From Ancrocorticia sp047501485 (GTDB taxonomy: Bacteria; Actinomycetota; Actinomycetes; Actinomycetales; Actinomycetaceae), in the NCBI GenBank assembly GCA_047501485.1, contig JAZDRN010000001.1:1178001-1242000 (forward strand): a DNA stretch of 64,000 nt, read 5' to 3'. Numbering within the stretch: the first letter of the stretch is position 1; each line of letters starts with the position of its first letter. Shown piece by piece: positions 59,085 through 64,000 of this stretch. The notes below the pieces were generated by a model, which saw only the letters and a list, made by a program, of their open reading frames with translations, ran no database searches and had not been told where the DNA came from. A program made the position numbers and the translations under genes.

Positions 59085-59495
59085 ATGCCAGTCACACGCT
59101 TCAGTCCTGCCGGTCTCCAGCCAGGAACGCCGTATGATCACGTCGCCATTGGCACCGGCACGCGTCACGTGCATATCAGCGGCCAGATCGCCCGTAGTGC
59201 GGAAGGAAAGCCCATCGCGATCAACGATCTCGCGGGTCAGGTCGCGGAGGTTCTCCGCAACACAGCTCGTGCGCTCGCAGGCGCGGGTGCATCCTTCGAC
59301 GATGCGCTTCGGTTGACCTTCTACGTCACCGAATGGGAGCCCGAAAAGATCGCACCTTTCATGGACGGGATCGCTCGGGTGGCTGAGGAGCTGAAGCTGC
59401 CTCAGCCCTTGCCGCCCGCGTCCCTGATCGGGGTCGACTACCTCTTCGAGCCGGACGTTCTCGTTGAGCTCGAAGTCACCGCGATTCTCGATTAG
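59085..59495 (+). CDS. RidA-family (YjgF/UK114) protein
   Basis: This 136-residue protein has the RidA fold. The N-terminal part (RFSPAGLQPGTPYDHVAIG, HISGQIARSAEGKPI) is followed by the DDALRLTFYVTEWEP segment, and the usual active-site Arg region is altered at the C-terminus. RidA proteins deaminate reactive enamines, and some act as chaperones after chlorination. The divergent HxlR regulator suggests stress induction. Confidence 0.85.
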   Translation: MPVTRFSPAGLQPGTPYDHVAIGTGTRHVHISGQIARSAEGKPIAINDLAGQVAEVLRNTARALAGAGASFDDALRLTFYVTEWEPEKIAPFMDGIARVAEELKLPQPLPPASLIGVDYLFEPDVLVELEVTAILD

Positions 59496-59529
59496 CCCGT
59501 GTTGTCCGACTGCACGACGTAGTGCGCGC

Positions 59530-59560
59530 GGCGCCTCTCACCGGACCGGTGAGAGGCGCC
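59530..59560. terminator. 15-bp hairpin between ridA and dps
   Basis: GGCGCCTCTCACCGG (59530-59544) and CCGGTGAGAGGCGCC (59546-59560) are exact reverse complements around one base. It lies between convergent ridA and dps and should terminate in both directions. Confidence 0.85.
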
Positions 59561-59572
59561 TTGGCAGGTCGG

Positions 59573-60058
59573 TCAGGCTGCGATGTGAGACACGAGGAAC
59601 CAGCGGTCCTTGTCGAGACCTCGCTGGATCTCGATCGCGACGTCCTGACTGGTGAGGTCGATCCCGTCGAGGCCATCGACCGCTGCGCGGACGTCCGCGA
59701 GGAGCCTGTCGATGTCTGCGATCACCGCGTGCACGAGGTCGTCTGATTTCGCGAAGCCGACCGGAACGCTTGTCACGGAGCTCTTCTCGGCGACCGCGCT
59801 GACGCGGGCGTCGAGCGGAAGGCCGAGGGCGACGATGCGTTCCGCTGCCGCGTCGGCGAACTCGCCGGCGTTGCCTGCGATGGTGTCCAGCAACTCGTGG
59901 ACGCCGACGAAGTTCGCGCCACGCACGTGCCAGTGCGCCTGCTTGGCGTTGATGGTCAGCGCCTGAAGGCCGAGTACGACGGGGGTGAGGAACTGCGCGG
60001 TCGCGACAACCGCTGTCGGGTCGCTCGCGGTCGTGGCGACGGTGTCTGTGCTGCTCAT
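59573..60058 (-). CDS. dps: Dps/ferritin-like DNA protection protein
   Basis: This 161-residue protein has the four-helix Dps fold with the ferroxidase region QAHWHVRGANFVGVHELLD and the acidic E-x3-D segment ADAAAERIVALGLP. Dps stores iron and shields DNA from peroxide. The ATG at 60058 follows GGGAGAA; the longer frame is unsupported. It has no downstream partner. Confidence 0.92.
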   Translation of the reverse strand: MSSTDTVATTASDPTAVVATAQFLTPVVLGLQALTINAKQAHWHVRGANFVGVHELLDTIAGNAGEFADAAAERIVALGLPLDARVSAVAEKSSVTSVPVGFAKSDDLVHAVIADIDRLLADVRAAVDGLDGIDLTSQDVAIEIQRGLDKDRWFLVSHIAA

Positions 60059-60105
60059 TTCAATCGTTCTCCCTGCTCGTTGGTTTCTTGATTCGGTGGA
60101 TTCGG

Positions 60106-61059
60106 TCACGATCGGATGTCTGCGCCGGCTGGCTCTGATGCGGTTCGGGCTCGGAGGGCGGGGATGACGTCTTGTCCGATCTCCTCCATGACGTCTTCGA
60201 CGTCTCGTCGTCCCGGCCGCAGCACGAGGTTGACGTGCGCGACCCCTGCCGCTGCCAGTCCGGTGAGGTAATCGGTGAGACCGGTGGTGCCGACTCGTGC
60301 ACCGAGGCGGATCGGCTCGAAGGGAGCATCCGGGTTTTCAGCGAGGTCGAGGTAGAGGTTCGTCATGAACGGCTTGAGCGATATCGCCCGCCATTGCGCA
60401 GCGACGGCGCGCATCTGCGGACCTGCACGGTGGTAGGTCATGTGCGCGTCGAGGTACTCTGCCGCCCACGCAGGCGACTGCTGCGCGCCACCGATCCCGA
60501 TCAGTGGAATCGTCCCGTCCGCAGGGGCGGGCAGGAATGAGTCCTGATCGATCCGGCCCAGCGCCGCCTGCGCCCAGATCTCACGCAGCACGCGCACACC
60601 GTCGCGATAGGTCTCTCCCCGACGATCGAAATCGACTCCGAAGAACGGGTACTCACCCGGCCTGTCGCCCGAGGCGAGGCCGAGCAGCAGCCGCCCACCG
60701 GAGAGGACATCGACGGTTGCAGCTTCCTTCGCGAGCGCAACTGGATGCCGCAAGGGGAGCACGATCCCCGCTGTTCCGAGCAGGATGTGTTCGGTCGATG
60801 CGGCGAGGTAGCCGAGGTAGGGGATGGGGTCGAAGACCTGTCCGGCGTCGCCGAAGTCACGCGGTCGCCACATCGGCACGTCCCGCAGCCAGAGCGCCCG
60901 GAACCCGAGCCTGTCGGCGAGCTGCGCACGCTCCTGATGCCGGGTCAGGTCAGGGAAGAGCCCGTGACCGGAGACGTCTCGTCGGGCGAGATCGTTGTCC
61001 AGGGGCAGCTCGATCCCGAGGGACAAGCCGTTCTCGGTGAGCGTGTCCAAAGCGGTCAT
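60106..61059 (-). CDS. LLM-class flavin-dependent oxidoreductase
   Basis: This 317-residue protein is a luciferase-like monooxygenase-family TIM barrel (GIELPLDNDLARRD, GFRALWLRDVPMWRP, LLGTAGIVLPLRHPVALAKEA, SGGRLLLGLASGDRPGEY). It should use reduced FMN or F420, and the substrate is unknown. It begins the downstream end of a minus-strand run that includes the NAD(P)-binding protein 12 bases away. That pairing may form a redox pathway. Confidence 0.88.
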   Translation of the reverse strand: MTALDTLTENGLSLGIELPLDNDLARRDVSGHGLFPDLTRHQERAQLADRLGFRALWLRDVPMWRPRDFGDAGQVFDPIPYLGYLAASTEHILLGTAGIVLPLRHPVALAKEAATVDVLSGGRLLLGLASGDRPGEYPFFGVDFDRRGETYRDGVRVLREIWAQAALGRIDQDSFLPAPADGTIPLIGIGGAQQSPAWAAEYLDAHMTYHRAGPQMRAVAAQWRAISLKPFMTNLYLDLAENPDAPFEPIRLGARVGTTGLTDYLTGLAAAGVAHVNLVLRPGRRDVEDVMEEIGQDVIPALRARTASEPAGADIRS

Positions 61060-61071
61060 GGCATGCTCCGT

Positions 61072-61713
61072 TCAGTACCAGGACGGCTTGTCGCCGTCGG
61101 TGCCGGGCTTGTTCACGCCAAGCGAGGCGCCGATGCTGTCGGCCGGGTTCTTGACGAGTTCGGCGACGAGCGCGCCGACGCTCTTGCGGGACACCTCGGT
61201 GCCCTGGAAGGGCTCGCCCTTCTGGGTCAGCTCGTAGTCGACCTCATCATCGTCGGACAGCCAGGCGGGACGGATGATCGTGTAGTCGAGGTCGGACTCC
61301 TCGATCACTTTCGCGGCGGCGCTGTACGTCTGCAGGTATCCGCCGTCGAGCATCTGGTGATTCCACTTGCCGTACTCGCCGGGAACCTCGTCGTAGATGC
61401 CGAGGGTCGAGATCCAGATCAAACGTCGCGTTCCCGCGGCGGTCAGCGCTGCGACGACGGCGCGGGCTTGAGCTTCGATGTCGCTTCCGCCGAGGTTCGC
61501 GTAGACGATGTCCTGTCCCGTGACAGTGCGTGTGAGGAGATCTTTGTCGAGCACGTCACCCTCGACGACCTGCACGCGGACGCTGGGAACATCCGGCAGG
61601 CTCTGGGGGCGACGCAGGTAGAGGGTCAGCTCGTTGGCAGGCTCCTCGAGGAGCGCGGCGATGGCGTGTTTTGCGATGCGTCCGCCGGCTCCGAGCACGG
61701 TGATCTTCGTCAT
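61072..61713 (-). CDS. Atypical short-chain NAD(P)-binding protein
   Basis: This 213-residue protein has an N-terminal dinucleotide site (TVLGAGGRIAKHAIAAL) and a TIIRPAWLSDDDEVDYEL motif typical of NmrA-like atypical SDRs. A catalytic YxxxK is not clearly present. These proteins often sense NADPH or act as reductases. It is followed by the LLM gene, and it lies 38 bases after the AcuI-like gene on the same strand. Confidence 0.85.
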   Translation of the reverse strand: MTKITVLGAGGRIAKHAIAALLEEPANELTLYLRRPQSLPDVPSVRVQVVEGDVLDKDLLTRTVTGQDIVYANLGGSDIEAQARAVVAALTAAGTRRLIWISTLGIYDEVPGEYGKWNHQMLDGGYLQTYSAAAKVIEESDLDYTIIRPAWLSDDDEVDYELTQKGEPFQGTEVSRKSVGALVAELVKNPADSIGASLGVNKPGTDGDKPSWY

Positions 61714-61750
61714 GGACTTCCTCTTTCGTTTGTGTGGTCTTGGGGGATGG

Positions 61751-62737
61751 TCAGCGGTTCACGTCGACGACGATCCGGCCGCGGATGCGGCCGTCCAGAA
61801 GGTCATCGGCAACGGAGAGGGCCTCGCTCAGGCCGACCTCGCGGCTCATAGCGGGCAGCAAGTCCAGGTCGAGCTCGTCGGCCAGGCGGTTCCATGCTGC
61901 GACGCGCTTGTCGTGGGGCTGGGTGACGCTGTTGAGGCCGAGCAGGCTCACCCCGCGCAGGATGAACGGTGCGACGGTGGCGGGCAGATCCATGCCCTGT
62001 GCGTTCCCGCATGCGGCGACGGCGCCGCCCGCCTTCGTCCCGGCACAGGCATTCGCAAGGGTATGGCTGCCGACGGAGTCGATCGCAGCCGCCCAGCGTT
62101 CCTTGCCGAGCGGCCGGCCGGGCTCCGACAGCTCTGTCCGGTCGATGATCGTCATCGCGCCGAGGCGGCGCAGGTAGTCGGCTTCAGCGGGACGGCCGGT
62201 CGACGCAACGACCGAGTAGCCGCCGCTTGCCAGTAGCGCGATCGCGAACCCGCCGACTCCGCCGTTCGCGCCCGTGACGAGGACGTCACCCGCATCAGGG
62301 CTGAGGCCGTGCGATTCGAGGGCCATGAGGGAGAGCATCGCCGTGTATCCGGCCGTGCCGATCGACATGGCCTGCCGCTCCGAGATCGCGTCAGGAACCG
62401 GCACGAGCCAGTCCGCGCTCACGCGAGCCCGCTGGGTGAGGCCGCCCCAGTGCGTCTCGCCGATGCCCCATCCATTCACCAGCACCCGGTCACCAGGCGC
62501 ATAAGAGGGGCTGTCGCTGTGTTCCACGACACCGGCGAGGTCGATCCCGGGCACCATCGGGAAGCGACGCACGACTGGCGCCTTTCCCGTGATCGCGAGG
62601 GCATCTTTGTAGTTCAGGCCGCTGTACGACACGCGCACCGTGACGTCACCGTCAGGTAGCTCGCTCTCGTCGAGTTCGCGCAGCGCTGCCTGGTGTCCGG
62701 CGTCGGTCTTGTCGATGGAGATTGCGCTGAACATCAT
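61751..62737 (-). CDS. AcuI/YhdH-like medium-chain quinone reductase
   Basis: This 328-residue protein belongs to the zinc-free medium-chain dehydrogenase/reductase family of AcuI/YhdH. It has SGLNYKDALAITGKAPV, FPMVPGIDLAGVVEHSDSP, TAGYTAMLSLMALE and VTGANGGVGGFAIALLASGG. Family members reduce acryloyl-CoA or quinones with NADPH. The start overlaps the TetR gene stop (ATGA), so its upstream regulator and enzyme are co-transcribed, as in AcuR-AcuI systems. Confidence 0.9.
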   Translation of the reverse strand: MMFSAISIDKTDAGHQAALRELDESELPDGDVTVRVSYSGLNYKDALAITGKAPVVRRFPMVPGIDLAGVVEHSDSPSYAPGDRVLVNGWGIGETHWGGLTQRARVSADWLVPVPDAISERQAMSIGTAGYTAMLSLMALESHGLSPDAGDVLVTGANGGVGGFAIALLASGGYSVVASTGRPAEADYLRRLGAMTIIDRTELSEPGRPLGKERWAAAIDSVGSHTLANACAGTKAGGAVAACGNAQGMDLPATVAPFILRGVSLLGLNSVTQPHDKRVAAWNRLADELDLDLLPAMSREVGLSEALSVADDLLDGRIRGRIVVDVNR

Positions 62738-63381
62738 GCTCTCCCGGGATGGATGCGGACAGATGCGAGGTAACCGGCGAAGAACACTTCCATCGGTCGG
62801 ACGTCGCGGGTCAGGCGGGCGCGAAGGATCGCGCCTTCCCAACCCACCCAGAAGAACGACGCCAGTTCGTCGCAGTCGGAGCCGGGCGGGATCTCGTCTG
62901 CGTCTGCGGCCAGTCGCAGGCACGCCGCGACGCGACGTTCCCAGTCGCGAAGCACGTCTTCGAGCGCTTCACGGTAGCCGTCGGGGAGGGAGGAGACCTC
63001 TTGGCCGAGGTTGCCGACTAGGCACCCTCGTTCGAAGTCATGTCGCACCATGCCGGCCTTGGCATCGTCCACGAACCGCGTCAGGCGTTCCAGCGGCGAC
63101 GGCCCCTCTTCGAGCAGCCATCGGTCGAGCTTGCGAGCGAAGTAGTCCGCATACCGTTGCAGCACCTCGAATCCGAACGCGTCCTTGCTGTCGAAGTAGT
63201 GGTAGAAGGAGCCCTTCGGCACGCCGACACGCTTCAGGACCGCGTCGATGCCGGTCGCGCTCATGCCCTGCGTTGTGAGGACTTCCATGCCGCAGCGCAA
63301 CAGCGCTTCCCGCGTGTCTCCGTGCTCGCGAGGGATCTTCGGGGGCCGTCCCCGGCGTGGTCGAGCTGCGATGTCGGTCAT
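62734..63381 (-). CDS. TetR-family regulator (AcuR-like)
   Basis: This 215-residue regulator has the TetR helix-turn-helix (EVLTTQGMSATGIDAVLKRV, GVPKGSFYHYFDSKDAFGF) and a ligand-binding part with FERGCLVGNLGQEVSSLPDG. That form is typical of the AcuR/YxaF subgroup. It probably represses its own operon with the reductase gene. A palindromic box ten bases before its start supports this. Confidence 0.9.
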   Translation of the reverse strand: MTDIAARPRRGRPPKIPREHGDTREALLRCGMEVLTTQGMSATGIDAVLKRVGVPKGSFYHYFDSKDAFGFEVLQRYADYFARKLDRWLLEEGPSPLERLTRFVDDAKAGMVRHDFERGCLVGNLGQEVSSLPDGYREALEDVLRDWERRVAACLRLAADADEIPPGSDCDELASFFWVGWEGAILRARLTRDVRPMEVFFAGYLASVRIHPGRA

Positions 63382-63690
63382 GACAGCGAATTTAGACCGA
63401 CCGTCTCTAAATAACTACAAGTGCGCGCAGAGCATGCAGAGATCGGCCATCTGATGCAGTAATCGGCCAGTGCGCTTGTCATTAGCTCAATGTCAGACGG
63501 GAGAGTCGTCATCGAATCCATGGCGCAGGCGATGGATGCTGCGCACCCGCTGTGTGCCCGCGGAGACTTCCTGCGGCCTGCCTCGCCCTAACCTTGCGTT
63601 GGACTCGCTGGAGTTCCTCTCCAACGTCACCTCAGAGCCACCACGCCTCTTGCAGGTCGAGGAACGGTATCCGTGCCGGAGAATGGGTGG
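63382..63690. other. Intergenic region with TetR operator
   Basis: The 309 bases between the divergent TetR and HNH-like genes hold the TetR promoter box and nothing else I can assign. The 8-mer atcggcca recurs twice near 63440-63470. Confidence 0.5.
63391..63411. promoter_or_regulatory. TetR operator palindrome
   Basis: TTTAGA (63391-63396) and TCTAAA (63406-63411) form an inverted repeat around nine bases, with an inner AGAC/GTCT repeat. It begins ten bases before the TetR start codon, where it could autoregulate the TetR-reductase operon. Confidence 0.65.
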
Positions 63691-64000
63691 ATGCCTGAAT
63701 CCTGTGCCTTCTGTGGGTCGCCGGGGCCCCTGACCCGCGAGCACGTTTTCGGTCAGTGGGTGAGCAGGATTGGTTTGGATCTCGCACCGATGCGTCATCA
63801 TGCGGGTCCGTTGAATGCTCTGCCGCGCGTCATGGGGGAGCAGCCCCCATTCCGGCAAACGGTGAAGAGCTTCTGTGCTCCGTGTAATAACGGGTGGATG
63901 AGCAATCTCGAAACGGTCGCGCAGCGGGTGTTGACCCCGCTGATCCTGGACGAGCCCGGAACGATCACGCTCGAAGATCAAGCAGCGATCGCGACGTGGG
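63691..64000 (+). CDS. HNH-like zinc-ribbon protein, 5' end only
   Basis: The frame runs from ATG 63691 off the window edge (103 codons visible). It begins MPESCAFCGSPGPLTREHVF, with CxxC at residues 5-8 and a His after Arg-Glu, and continues to a second CxxC at residues 62-65 in FCAPCNNGWMSNLE. That pattern matches a family of HNH-endonuclease-like proteins common in accessory DNA. Catalysis is not shown. GGAGAA precedes the start. Confidence 0.75.
   Translation, partial: MPESCAFCGSPGPLTREHVFGQWVSRIGLDLAPMRHHAGPLNALPRVMGEQPPFRQTVKSFCAPCNNGWMSNLETVAQRVLTPLILDEPGTITLEDQAAIATW

Overview
The window is high-G+C actinobacterial DNA. The left 15.9 kb carries actinobacterial hallmark genes: a HelY-type helicase, Lnt and Ppm1 for lipoprotein N-acylation and polyprenol-phosphate mannose, RbpA, a GarA/OdhI-type FHA protein and an FtsR-like MerR regulator. 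Genus cannot be fixed from the sequence, and a Micrococcales/Actinomycetales-type host is an inference. A run of ten N at 13364-13373 marks a scaffold gap.

Region 1 (1-15.9 kb) is chromosome-like. It holds helY(3' end)-lnt-ppm1 and convergent rbpA. A GntR regulator that is frameshifted as read diverges from a three-gene sugar or polyol operon (FGGY kinase, AraM-like dehydrogenase, SIS-type phosphosugar isomerase), with a perfect 11+11 bp palindrome between them. Then come a short Hsp70, an NCS2 purine permease fused to an OHCU-decarboxylase-like domain, and a MerR/FtsR-like/FHA cluster.

Region 2 (15.87-34.2 kb) begins with a damaged tRNA-Pro and an intact tRNA-Pro(GGG), followed by a conjugative integrative element whose genes are all on the minus strand and mostly overlap by a few bases. 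Read 5' to 3' on that strand they are: ArdC-like antirestriction protein, primase/polymerase, DUF2637-like protein, two unknowns, ParB-like protein, a membrane-anchored conjugation protein, lytic transglycosylase/M23 peptidase, two DUF6112-like membrane proteins, TrbL/VirB6-like protein, SCO6880-like protein, an unknown, VirB4-like ATPase, an unknown, VirD4-like coupling protein, SSB, a DUF4913-like protein, excisionase and tyrosine integrase. No relaxase and no second attachment site were found in the window.

Region 3 (34.4-46.4 kb) is a redox-repair island: two MsrA, one MsrB, a thioredoxin, two AhpD-like proteins, a GNAT, a VOC protein, a DNA glycosylase, a second-type cysteinyl-tRNA synthetase, an RraA-like protein and three AraC regulators. 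Two of the AraC genes share a 547-bp inverted repeat that appears almost perfectly identical, bracketing about 5.6 kb.

Region 4 (46.7-58.6 kb) is a molybdenum-enzyme island. A sulfite-oxidase-like molybdoprotein sits with a flavin reductase and a small Cys-rich protein, next to MoaA, MoaD, MoaE, a MoaC-MogA fusion, MoeA, a MoeB-rhodanese protein and the molybdate transporter ModABC.

Region 5 (58.6-64 kb) carries HxlR/RidA, Dps, an LLM oxidoreductase, an NAD(P)-binding protein, an AcuI-like reductase with its TetR regulator, and the start of an HNH-like gene cut by the window edge. Regions 3-5 lie on the side of the conjugation module away from the integrase, so they could be cargo of the element. 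That remains inference until the far attachment site is found.
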